A stretch of DNA of 64,000 bases. Source: Shinella sp. XGS7 (GTDB lineage Bacteria > Pseudomonadota > Gammaproteobacteria > Burkholderiales > Burkholderiaceae_C). Location: NCBI RefSeq assembly GCF_020535565.1, contig NZ_CP084758.1:957501-1021500 (forward strand). The letters run 5' to 3'. Under the pieces are notes generated by a model. It was not told where the DNA came from, did not search any database, and saw only the letters and a program-made list of their open reading frames with translations. Every line of letters begins with the position of its first letter. Position 1 is the first letter of the stretch. Both the position numbers and the translations under genes were made by a program. Shown one piece after another: positions 45,081 to 54,862 of the stretch.

Positions 45081-45195
45081 GGCCGTTCATGCTAGCGGGG
45101 CCGGGTCTTGCGGCAATGACCTGGCAGGTCATTGCGAGGCTGCGGGGTGCGGCCGAGACTGGATGGCATCCACCACCGACCCAAAGGACACCCCC

Positions 45196-45525
45196 ATGAA
45201 AGTCGCCCTCGCCCTGGTCTTTGCCGCCTTCGGGGCCTACTCGCTCCATGTGATCGCCGAGCTGGGCTATCTGGGCCTGTGGCAGGCCCTGCTGAGCCAG
45301 GATGCGGGGCGCCAGGCCCTGCTGGACCTGCTGATCGCCTCGGTGCTGCTGCTGGGCTTCATCTGGCGCGATGCCCAGGCCCGCGGCCGGCGCTTCTGGC
45401 CCTATGCCTTGCTGACCCTGGCCAGCGGCTCCTTCGGCCCGCTACTCTACCTGCTGCTGGCGCCCGACGCCCGGGCTGCGGCTAGCGCAGATCCTGCTCG
45501 CGCGGCCGCAGGCCGTAGCTCTTGA
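45196..45525 (+). CDS. DUF2834 family membrane protein
   Basis: A 109-residue protein with three predicted membrane helices: MKVALALVFAAFGAYSLHVI, LDLLIASVLLLGFIWRDA and RFWPYALLTLASGSFGPLLY. The pattern matches DUF2834. The last 15 codons overlap the end of the convergent solute-binding gene. Function unknown. Confidence 0.82.
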   Translation: MKVALALVFAAFGAYSLHVIAELGYLGLWQALLSQDAGRQALLDLLIASVLLLGFIWRDAQARGRRFWPYALLTLASGSFGPLLYLLLAPDARAAASADPARAAAGRSS

Positions 45526-46291
45526 AGAGGCGCTCCACCGTGCCATCGCGCAGCATGGACTGCTGGGCCTGCTGCAGGCGCTGGCGCTCGGCGGGCTCGA
45601 TGCCGCTGCCGGCCGCCAGCCAGATCTCGCCGGCGTCCAGCTCCATGCCGACCTGGAAGCGCGCGAGGTCGCGGCCGCTGCTGCGCACCTTGTCCAGATT
45701 GATCACGTCGCCGCCGTAGATGGCATCCACATGGCCACGCTCCAGGGCGCGCAGCATGTCTTCCACGCTGCTGGCCGGGTGGATGCGGCTCTCCTCAAAG
45801 CCATGGCGCAGCAGCTGGCCCGGGTTGGGGCTGCCGCGCAGCACGGCGATGCGCAGGCCGCGGGCCTGCTCCAGGCTCTGCACGGCGGGCTGGCCGGCAC
45901 GGTTGATGAAGACGAAGTGCTGCACATAGAGCTTGATCAGCCACTGGTACTGGGCCTCGCGCTCGGGCGTGCGGGTCAGGGGCAGGATCAGCACCCGCGG
46001 CTGCTGGCTGGCGGTCTGGATGGCGCGGGCCCAGGGGAAGAACTCCACCCGCGCCGGCCGCTCGGCGCGGCGCAGCGCCTCTTCCACCAGCTCCACCAGC
46101 AGGCCGGGGCGCTGCGGCTGGCCCTCGATGGTGAAGGGCGGCAGATCGCCGCTGACCACCCGCAGCGGCGCCACGCCGACCGGCTGGGCCGTGGCCGCGC
46201 CGCTCAGCAGGCCCAGCACCAAGCCCATGCCCAGCAGCCGGCGGCGTGCAAGGGAGGGGGCAGGGCGGCAAAGGCGGGGCGACACACTCAT
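45482..46291 (-). CDS. Family-3 extracellular solute-binding protein
   Basis: A 269-residue periplasmic binding protein of the amino-acid (HisJ/GlnH-like) fold. Signal peptide at about residues 1-36 with twin arginines (ARRRLLGMG). The start of the mature part (LRVVSGDLPPFTIEGQPQRP, then GLLVELVEEALRR) and the RGLRIAVLRGSP and VDAIYGGDVINLDKV motifs are typical. No permease gene is nearby; such orphan proteins often serve unknown small ligands. Confidence 0.85.
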   Translation of the reverse strand: MSVSPRLCRPAPSLARRRLLGMGLVLGLLSGAATAQPVGVAPLRVVSGDLPPFTIEGQPQRPGLLVELVEEALRRAERPARVEFFPWARAIQTASQQPRVLILPLTRTPEREAQYQWLIKLYVQHFVFINRAGQPAVQSLEQARGLRIAVLRGSPNPGQLLRHGFEESRIHPASSVEDMLRALERGHVDAIYGGDVINLDKVRSSGRDLARFQVGMELDAGEIWLAAGSGIEPAERQRLQQAQQSMLRDGTVERLFKSYGLRPREQDLR

Positions 46292-46368
46292 GGGGCCGGC
46301 ATGCTCGCATGCCGCACCGGGCGGCGACAAGTCCACACAAGGGGGCTGTCGCTCCCAGCCTACGCATG

Positions 46369-46404
46369 AAAAAAGCCCCGCCGCGCCGAAGCGCCGCACG
46401 GGGC
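46369..46404 (-). terminator. Terminator after the DUF4397 lipoprotein gene
   Basis: On the minus strand GCCCCGTGCGGCGC-TTCG-GCGCGGCGGGGC is a long GC hairpin with a TTCG loop followed by six T (the A run at 46369-46374). It ends the gene at 46437. Confidence 0.88.
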
Positions 46405-46436
46405 CCAAGGGAGGAACGAGAAAGAGGACGTCGCGA

Positions 46437-47714
46437 TCAGCGCTCTCGGCGCAGGGTGCTTTCCATCTTGGTGGCGCTGCCCATGATGATGGCGGTGTAG
46501 ATGCCGGTGCCCACCACGGGCAGGGCCGAGACGCTGTAGACCGTGCCCAGGCCCGGCGCATTGACGGTCAGCAGGGAGCTGCTGCTGGCGTTGACAGTGC
46601 TGGTGCTGGACACATTGCCGGGCATCACATTGCTGGCGATGGCGCTGTAGTCCAGGGTCATGGTCAGGCCGGCATTCAGGCGGGCCACGCCATTGATCAG
46701 GCGGAACTTGGCGGTGCCGCTGGCGGGCAGGCGGTTGTCGTCGCTGAGCACCGTGATCTGCGGGCTGCCGGGCTCGCCCCAGACCAGCACGGTGTAGTCA
46801 TTGCCGGCGCCCAGGGCGGGCGTGCTCACGGCCTGGGCCACGCCGTTGACCGTCACGTTCAGGGCCGGGTTGCCGGCGCCCACGATCTGGTAGTCAGCGA
46901 TCTGGGGCGCTTGCGAGCTGGTCAGCAGGGTCTTGTCGGCGAGCGTTGCGCTCACGGTGGCCGAGTCCGCCACGGCCGCCACCACGCGGGCGCGGGCCTG
47001 GGTGGCGCCATAGGCCGTGGGTGTGCCCTGCTGCACCAGCAGGATGCTGTTCACCAGCACGCCGCCCTGGGTGGGCGTGAGCACCAGGGTGGCCACCTGC
47101 TTGCTCGTCAGGCTGACGGCCGGGATGTCCAGGCGCAGGTCGGTGTTCTTGCCGTTGCCGGTGATGCGCAGGCGGTAGCTGCCGCTGGCCAGGGTGTTGT
47201 AGGTGCTGCTGGAGCCGCCGTCGATGCCGCTGATGGTGGGCGTGGCATTGGCCAGGTCGTCGATGTTCTGGGTCAGGTAGACGTCGAGCTTGCCGGCGTC
47301 CGGCGCCAGGTTCAGCACCAGCAGCTTGCTGTAGTTGTCGGCCGGGGCGGCTTCTTCCTCGGCCAGGATGGTGCTCTTCATATTGCCCGCCCAGCCGTAG
47401 CTGATCAGGCTGTAATGGCTGTCCTTGGTCAGCGTGGGGTAGAGCGAGGTGATGGTGCTGCCGTTGTTGAGCACCAGCGCGGTCTGGCTGCTGCCGGCCT
47501 CGGCGGCCGCATAGCCGCTGGCCGCGCCATAGGCCACGCCGCTGGCCACGGTGTTGTCGCCCACCTTGAGGTCCAGGCTGGTGTAGGCGCTGCTGGCATT
47601 GACCAGGCGGATCTGCGCCTTGCCGCTGTCACTGCTGCCGCCACCGCCGCCGCAGGCGGCGAGCAGGGACAGCCCCGAAATCATGAAACATGCGGCCAAG
47701 CGCTTCAAACCCAT
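46437..47714 (-). CDS. DUF4397 domain lipoprotein
   Basis: A 425-residue surface or periplasmic lipoprotein. Lipobox LLAAC at residues 17-21 is followed by a glycine linker (GGGGGSSDSG). Two DUF4397 beta-sandwich domains can be seen: AQIRLVNASSAYTSLDLKVG and ARARVVAAV, with a third similar strand set AKFRLINGVARLNAGL. The rest is threonine- and serine-rich. Probably a structural or adhesive cell-envelope protein. Confidence 0.88.
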   Translation of the reverse strand: MGLKRLAACFMISGLSLLAACGGGGGSSDSGKAQIRLVNASSAYTSLDLKVGDNTVASGVAYGAASGYAAAEAGSSQTALVLNNGSTITSLYPTLTKDSHYSLISYGWAGNMKSTILAEEEAAPADNYSKLLVLNLAPDAGKLDVYLTQNIDDLANATPTISGIDGGSSSTYNTLASGSYRLRITGNGKNTDLRLDIPAVSLTSKQVATLVLTPTQGGVLVNSILLVQQGTPTAYGATQARARVVAAVADSATVSATLADKTLLTSSQAPQIADYQIVGAGNPALNVTVNGVAQAVSTPALGAGNDYTVLVWGEPGSPQITVLSDDNRLPASGTAKFRLINGVARLNAGLTMTLDYSAIASNVMPGNVSSTSTVNASSSSLLTVNAPGLGTVYSVSALPVVGTGIYTAIIMGSATKMESTLRRER

Positions 47715-47836
47715 CGTGCACTCCTGTGAGAACTGGGCGCGATTGGAGGCCGGGTCCGTTGCTCGGCTTTCTCCCGAGGTTGCGGCGCATGAAGTTTTGT
47801 AGATTCGGGGCGCATATCGCCCGTTTGGGCTGCTAG

Positions 47837-49912
<2,076 letters not shown>

Positions 49913-50063
49913 TCCCTAGGCAGGCTCAAGCCCGGCCCCGACACTCCCGAAACGCCGAATACGAGGGAACACCCGGCGGTTACGGGTGCGTGAAGCAACA
50001 ACAACAGGCCGTGCCAGCGTCCAGGACGCACGGGTGCATGCGGCCTACAAGGTGTGTCCGCCC

Positions 50064-52352
50064 ATGAGCCTGATCTCTTGCCGCCGCCATCTCTGGCCGC
50101 TGCCGGCCCTGGCCACGCCAGGCCTGGCCTTCGCGCACCCCGAGAGCGCCAGCCTGCCGGCCGGCCCGCTGGATCTTGCCAACCCGGCCCTGTGGCTGGG
50201 CGCCTTCTCCCTGCTGGGCGTGGTGGGCATGGGCCTGGGCCTGGCCCTGCTGCGCCTGCAGCGCCGCCGCCTGCGCCAGCGCAAGGCCGAGCTGCAGCGC
50301 GTGCGCCGCGAGCGCACCAAGCTCAGCGCCCTGCTCAACGCGATTCCCGACCCGGTCTTCTTCAAGGACGCCAGCGGCGCCTACGAGGCCTGCAACCCCG
50401 CTTTTCTCGACTGCCTGGGCCTGGACGAGGAGACCCTGCTGGGCCGCCGCGACGAGCAGCTGGCCGAGCGGCCCGCCTGGGCCGCTGCCCTGGCCGGCCT
50501 GGCCGCCGGCAGCACCCAGCGCACCCTGGCCTGGACGGCCGACAAGCGCGCCTGCCTGGACGTGGTGCAGGCCCCCGTCTTCGATGAGGGCCAGCTGATC
50601 GGCGCCGTGGGCGTGGCCCGCGATGTGACGGCCCTGCGCAATGCCATGACCCAGCTGCACCGCGCGGTCACGGTGTTCGAGCATTGCGGCGAGGGCATCA
50701 TGGTGCTGGACGCCCAGCTGCGCATCCAGGACGCCAACCCCGCCCAGTGCCAGATCACCGGCTACACGCATGAGGAGCTGATCGGCAGCCTGCCGCGCAT
50801 CCTGCAAGCCGAGGCCCAGGACGCCGAGCAGCTGCGCACGCTCTGGGCCGAGGTGGGCGCCCGCGGCAAATGGAGCGGCGAGCTGCAGGACCGCCACAAG
50901 CAGGGCGAGGCCATTCCCGTCTGGGCCACCATCGTCAGCGTGCCCTCGACCGAGCCCGGGGCCGAGCCGCATTTCCTGGCCGTGCTCACCGACATCTCGC
51001 GCATCAAGAAGACCGAGGCCGAGCTGCTGCACCAGTCCCTGCACGACCGCCTGACCGGTCTGCCCAATCTGGCCCTGCTGCGCGACCGCATCGAGCGCCA
51101 GGTGGGCATCGCGCGCCGCGACCACACCTGCGTGGCTGTGCTCTATATCGATCTGGACGGTTTCCGCGAGGTCAATGACATCGCCGGCCACAGCGCGGGC
51201 GACGAGGTCATCAAGGTGGTGGCCGAGCGCTTCGTCAATGTGGTGCGGGCGAGCGACTCGGTGGCTCGCGTGGGCGCCGACGAGTTCGTGGTCGTGCTCT
51301 CGGGCCTGGTGGACGAAGAGACCTCCATGCGCCTGGGCGACCGCCTGATCCAGGCCATGGACGAGCCCGTGCTGGTGGGCCAGCAGCGCTTCAATCTGGG
51401 CGCCAGCATCGGCTTGGCCCTCTATCCCACCGATGGCCGCGATGTGGACGAGCTGCTGCGCAATGCCGAGGCGGCCATGGTGCGGGCCAAGCTGCAGGCC
51501 CGCAACAGCGTGCAGGCCTACCGTCCCGAGCTGACCCAGGCGGTGCAGCAGCGCTTCGAGCTCACCCATGCCCTGCGCCTGGCCAATGAGGCGGCGCAGT
51601 TCCGCGTCGAGTACCAGCCCCAGGTGCGCCTGTCCGACGGCCAGCTGATCGGCGCCGAGGCGCTGCTGCGCTGGCGCCACCCCACGCGCGGCCCCATCTC
51701 GCCGGCCGAGTTCATCCCGCTGGCCGAGGACACCGGCCTCATCATCCCCATCGGTCGCTGGGTGCTGGAGCAGGCCTGCGCCCAGGCCGCGCGCTGGCAG
51801 GGCCAGCCCGGCAAGCCGCAGCAGGTGGCCGTCAATGTCTCGGCGCGCCAGCTGCGCCAGAGCGATTTCGTCGCCACCCTGGACGACATCCTGGCCGAGA
51901 CCGGCTGCCCGGCCCAGGCCCTGGAGCTGGAAGTGACCGAAAGCCTGCTGCTGGAAGACGCCGAGCAGGCCATCACCCTGCTGACCGAGCTCTCGGGCCG
52001 CGGCGTGCGCGTGGCCATCGACGATTTCGGCACCGGCTACTCCTCGCTGTCCTATCTGAAGCGCATGCCGGTCCGGACCCTCAAGATCGACCGCAGCTTT
52101 GTCTCCGAGCTGGGCAGCGATGCCAATGTCTCGGCGATTGCCCGCACCGTCATCGTGCTGGCCCGCAGCCTGAATCTGGATGTGCTGGCCGAGGGCGTGG
52201 AAACCGCCGAGCAGGCCGCCTGGCTCAAGCGCGAGGGCTGCGACTGGGCCCAGGGCTGGCATTACGGCCGCCCTATGCCGGCCGAAGACTTCAGCTTCAC
52301 CCCGCCGCCCGGGCAGCGCCGCGCCCGGGTGCGGCATCTGCAGCTGGCCTGA
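50064..52352 (+). CDS. Membrane PAS-GGDEF-EAL protein
   Basis: A 762-residue protein. Residues about 8-70 hold a signal-like segment and a membrane helix (ALWLGAFSLLGVVGMGLGLA). Two PAS domains lie at about 90-190 and 200-330. The GGDEF domain has VGADEF in place of GGDEF, so cyclase activity is uncertain. The EAL domain is intact: EALLRWRHP, LEVTES, DDFGTGYSS, and the EGVE region. It is thus mainly predicted to break c-di-GMP, perhaps with GTP-sensing by the altered GGDEF. The ATG at 50064 gives the membrane signal; the frame upstream is noncoding. Confidence 0.92.
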   Translation: MSLISCRRHLWPLPALATPGLAFAHPESASLPAGPLDLANPALWLGAFSLLGVVGMGLGLALLRLQRRRLRQRKAELQRVRRERTKLSALLNAIPDPVFFKDASGAYEACNPAFLDCLGLDEETLLGRRDEQLAERPAWAAALAGLAAGSTQRTLAWTADKRACLDVVQAPVFDEGQLIGAVGVARDVTALRNAMTQLHRAVTVFEHCGEGIMVLDAQLRIQDANPAQCQITGYTHEELIGSLPRILQAEAQDAEQLRTLWAEVGARGKWSGELQDRHKQGEAIPVWATIVSVPSTEPGAEPHFLAVLTDISRIKKTEAELLHQSLHDRLTGLPNLALLRDRIERQVGIARRDHTCVAVLYIDLDGFREVNDIAGHSAGDEVIKVVAERFVNVVRASDSVARVGADEFVVVLSGLVDEETSMRLGDRLIQAMDEPVLVGQQRFNLGASIGLALYPTDGRDVDELLRNAEAAMVRAKLQARNSVQAYRPELTQAVQQRFELTHALRLANEAAQFRVEYQPQVRLSDGQLIGAEALLRWRHPTRGPISPAEFIPLAEDTGLIIPIGRWVLEQACAQAARWQGQPGKPQQVAVNVSARQLRQSDFVATLDDILAETGCPAQALELEVTESLLLEDAEQAITLLTELSGRGVRVAIDDFGTGYSSLSYLKRMPVRTLKIDRSFVSELGSDANVSAIARTVIVLARSLNLDVLAEGVETAEQAAWLKREGCDWAQGWHYGRPMPAEDFSFTPPPGQRRARVRHLQLA

Positions 52353-52413
52353 AGCAGCGGGCCGCCACGCACGCGTCATCGGGAGCGATGCGTGCAGCGG
52401 CTAGCATGAGCCC

Positions 52414-53205
52414 ATGTCTGCCGAAGCCGTCCCCGCCTTTTCCTCCAGCCTGTTCTCCTCGGGCGCCGACGCCCATGCCACGCTCAGCGCCACCCTCTGG
52501 CATCTGCTGACCCGCCTGGGCGAGGCCCAGATCCTGCTGCCCCTGGCCGCCGTGGCAGCCGCCTGGCTCTGGCTGGCGGCCGGCCAGCGCCGCCTGGTGC
52601 TGCGCTGGGCCCTGGCCATTGCCACCGCCGGCGGCCTGACCACGGCCAGCAAGCTGGCCTTCATGGGCTGGGGTCTGGGCTCGGCACGCTGGGATTTCAC
52701 CGGCATCTCGGGTCACGCCATGTTCGCCGCGGTCTGCCTGCCGGTGCTGGCCTGGGTGGCCCTGGCCGTGGGCGGGGCCGAAGACCGGCGCGGCCTGCGC
52801 CGCAAGCTGGCCCTGGTGGCGGGCTATATGCTGGCCGCCCTGGTGGCCTGGTCGCGCATCGAGGTGGGTGCGCATTCGCATTCCGAATCCGCCGCCGGTT
52901 TCGCCCTGGGCGGTCTGGCCAGCGCCTGGGCCCTGGCCGGCGCGCCACGCCTGCGCCAGATGCTGCCCCTGTGGCTGCCCGCCGGCCTGGCGGCGGCCCT
53001 GCTGCTGTTGCCCTTCTCGGCACCGCGCTCGCGCAGCCACGAGCTGATGATGGAAATCTCGCGCCAGATCTCGGGCCGGGACCGGCTCTACACCCGGCGC
53101 GATCTGCACCGTCGGGGTTCTGGACAGCCGGCGGGCGCGCTCAGTGCAGCTGGGCGGCTGCCGGGAACCACAGGGCCAGGCTCATCTCCACCGGCGCCTC
53201 GCTGA
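52414..53205 (+). CDS. PAP2 family membrane phosphatase
   Basis: A 263-residue integral membrane protein with about five membrane helices. The PAP2 motifs are present: TGISGHAMFAAV and WSRIEVGAHSHSES, while the first (KxxxxxxRP) is weak. Such enzymes dephosphorylate lipid or undecaprenyl phosphates. The last 30 residues (from RRGSGQPAG) look unlike the family and overlap the opposite small gene, so the true C-terminus may have been altered by a frameshift near 53110. Confidence 0.82.
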   Translation: MSAEAVPAFSSSLFSSGADAHATLSATLWHLLTRLGEAQILLPLAAVAAAWLWLAAGQRRLVLRWALAIATAGGLTTASKLAFMGWGLGSARWDFTGISGHAMFAAVCLPVLAWVALAVGGAEDRRGLRRKLALVAGYMLAALVAWSRIEVGAHSHSESAAGFALGGLASAWALAGAPRLRQMLPLWLPAGLAAALLLLPFSAPRSRSHELMMEISRQISGRDRLYTRRDLHRRGSGQPAGALSAAGRLPGTTGPGSSPPAPR

Positions 53206-53362
53206 TCTCCAGGCCCTGATTCAGCTCATAGCTGGACTCGTACCAACCGCAGCGTGCCGCCGGCTCCTGCAGCTGGGCGCTGGCGATCTGCTGCACACCG
53301 CGGGCCAGCAGGACGGGCTGGCGTTGAGATTGAGCGGCGGGGTGGCGGGCGGTGGACAGCAT
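53141..53362 (-). CDS. Small 73-residue protein, unknown
   Basis: Starts MLSTARHPAAQSQRQPVLLA with an AGGAG ribosome site nine bases upstream, and contains CGWYESSYELNQGLEISEAP near the end. Codon use fits the genome. The compact acidic/aromatic middle looks like a real conserved small protein, but I do not recognise a family. It overlaps the end of the PAP2 gene on the other strand. Confidence 0.65.
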   Translation of the reverse strand: MLSTARHPAAQSQRQPVLLARGVQQIASAQLQEPAARCGWYESSYELNQGLEISEAPVEMSLALWFPAAAQLH

Positions 53363-53743
53363 GATGGCGACTCCTGCTAGGGCTGGAGGCGGGCTGCTCG
53401 GTGGGGGAGGGGCGGTGAAGCAGCGGGCCTGATGCAAACCAGTTTGGTCGCCGGCGGGGCCGCTTCCCATCACTCCCAGGGTGGGGCGGCGGGGGAGGGG
53501 GGAACCCGCTCCTGCTGAAGGGGGAGGGCGGCCAGATGATCTTGAAATCAGTGCACCGTTGTTGTTCCTGAGGCTATTGCCTTGAACGACGGGAGGATTC
53601 CTTGTGCACTTATCCACGCCTACGCCCGGGAGCTTTTGGCGACAGTAGCGGAGCATGGGCGAAGCTGTACACGCAGCTTTGAACGAGACAGCGCGCAACG
53701 CATGTTTTGCCGGCTGTGTCACGAACAGGGAATTCAGTACGTC
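53363..53743. other. AT-richer gap without a clear gene
   Basis: 381 bases between the 73-residue gene and the zinc-ribbon gene. Base composition falls from GC-rich to mixed about 53500. A TTATCCACG (one mismatch from a DnaA box) is at 53609-53617. No convincing open frame, hairpin or promoter is seen. An in-frame upstream extension of the next gene begins at 53582 but looks noncoding. Confidence 0.5.
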
Positions 53744-54022
53744 ATGGGAAAGTCTTGGGAAATCTGGTTTGGCGCGCTCTTGGTAATTGCGCTTGTTGCG
53801 ATGATGGTGTGGCGTTTCTTGCGCATCCTGAAAATGCGCAAATGGAACCTTGCTTGGTACCGGCGGGAGTTTCCGAATTTGGTCGGAAGAGATGGGCGAG
53901 TGACTTGCTACGCCTGTAACAGCAGCAATGTCGGGACCGAACGTCTCATGGAGGGCATGTACATGCGGCGACACCTATGCCGTCAATGCGGTACTACGCT
54001 GTACTACTCGCCTGAATCTTGA
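53744..54022 (+). CDS. Membrane protein with C-terminal zinc ribbon
   Basis: A 92-residue protein. A membrane helix lies at about residues 5-25 (WEIWFGALLVIALVAMMVWR), then a basic segment and a zinc ribbon with two cysteine pairs, TCYACNSSN and HLCRQCGTTL. Codon use is AT-richer than the neighbours. The start is uncertain: the ATG at 53744 precedes the membrane segment directly and has only a weak ribosome site. Function unknown; probably an acquired islet gene. Confidence 0.6.
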   Translation: MGKSWEIWFGALLVIALVAMMVWRFLRILKMRKWNLAWYRREFPNLVGRDGRVTCYACNSSNVGTERLMEGMYMRRHLCRQCGTTLYYSPES

Positions 54023-54307
54023 ATCCTGCGTGACATAGCGTTTGATTGGAGCTGGCTGCTGTAGTGTCGACGGCCCCTGAAACTCACGGCTGATATCTGA
54101 GGAGTGGCCTTAGCCGATGTGTCCAAGGAATCCTTGCAAATCAGGGGTTCTTCCGGATGTAGGCTTATCAAGCTGCCTCTTAGGTCGTGACTGACGAATG
54201 CGGTCGATAACGAGGCTCAGCAGACAAACGCGGAGTTTGTCCTGTAAGGACGTTTTCACTAGACAAGAACGTTTTTGCTCTTAGCCATTCGCAGAACGCG
54301 GGGCGAT
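54023..54307. other. AT-richer gap without a gene
   Basis: 285 bases between the zinc-ribbon gene and the Lrp-type regulator. It contains a small hairpin ACAAAC-GCGGA-GTTTGT near 54225-54241 and two ACGTTTT words, but no coding frame. It looks like the right half of the AT-richer islet. Confidence 0.5.
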
Positions 54308-54772
54308 TCAAATCGCCAGCGCCGTCGTGTGCTTCACTTCTTCCATCACCGCATAGGTGCGGGTCTCCCGCACGCCGGGCAGGGTCCAGATCACGCTGCC
54401 GATGAACTCGCGGTAGTGGCCCATATCGGCCACCCGGGTCTTGAGCAGGTAGTCAAAGCCGCCGGCCACCAGATGGCATTCCAGGATCTCGGGGCGGGCT
54501 TGCACGGCGGCCTTGAAGTTGTCCATCACATCGTGCACCGTGCGGTCCAGCAGGATCTCGATGAAGACCAGCATCGAGGCCCCCAGCTTGGCCGGGTTGA
54601 GCCGGGCCTCGTAGCCCAGGATGTAGCCCTCGCGGGTGAGGCGCTTGACGCGCTCCAGCACCGCCGTGGGCGAGAGATGCACTGCCTCGGCCAGCTTGAG
54701 GTTGGAGATGCGCCCGTCCGCCTGCAGCACGCGCAGGATGCGGGCGTCGATCTTGTCGAGTTCTTCGGTCAC
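54308..54772 (-). CDS. Lrp/AsnC family regulator, probable putA activator
   Basis: A 154-residue Lrp-type regulator. N-terminal helix-turn-helix at about 6-65 (LDKIDARILRVLQADGRISN, then LKLAEAVHLSPTAVLERVKR). C-terminal RAM ligand domain with EILECHLVAGGFDYLLKTRV. It is divergent from putA with a 15-base palindrome between them, the arrangement of proline-responsive Lrp proteins (PutR/BkdR-like) in other proteobacteria. Confidence 0.93.
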   Translation of the reverse strand: MTEELDKIDARILRVLQADGRISNLKLAEAVHLSPTAVLERVKRLTREGYILGYEARLNPAKLGASMLVFIEILLDRTVHDVMDNFKAAVQARPEILECHLVAGGFDYLLKTRVADMGHYREFIGSVIWTLPGVRETRTYAVMEEVKHTTALAI

Positions 54773-54802
54773 CGGATTTTTCTCTGAGGAAGCGTCAATG
54801 TT

Positions 54803-54817
54803 CTGAATTTAATTCAG
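54803..54817. promoter_or_regulatory. Lrp-type operator between the regulator and putA
   Basis: CTGAATTTAATTCAG is a perfect AT-centred palindrome in an otherwise GC-rich genome, similar in length and AT core to Lrp sites. It lies 30-60 bases from both start codons, so it can control both genes. Confidence 0.68.
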
Positions 54818-54862
54818 GATGAGGATCAATAAAGTTCGGATGGTCACTAAACGAGGTCCGCC

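Noticed and set aside
53609-53617. TTATCCACG, a near DnaA box
   Set aside because: One mismatch, isolated, not next to an origin gene; expected by chance.
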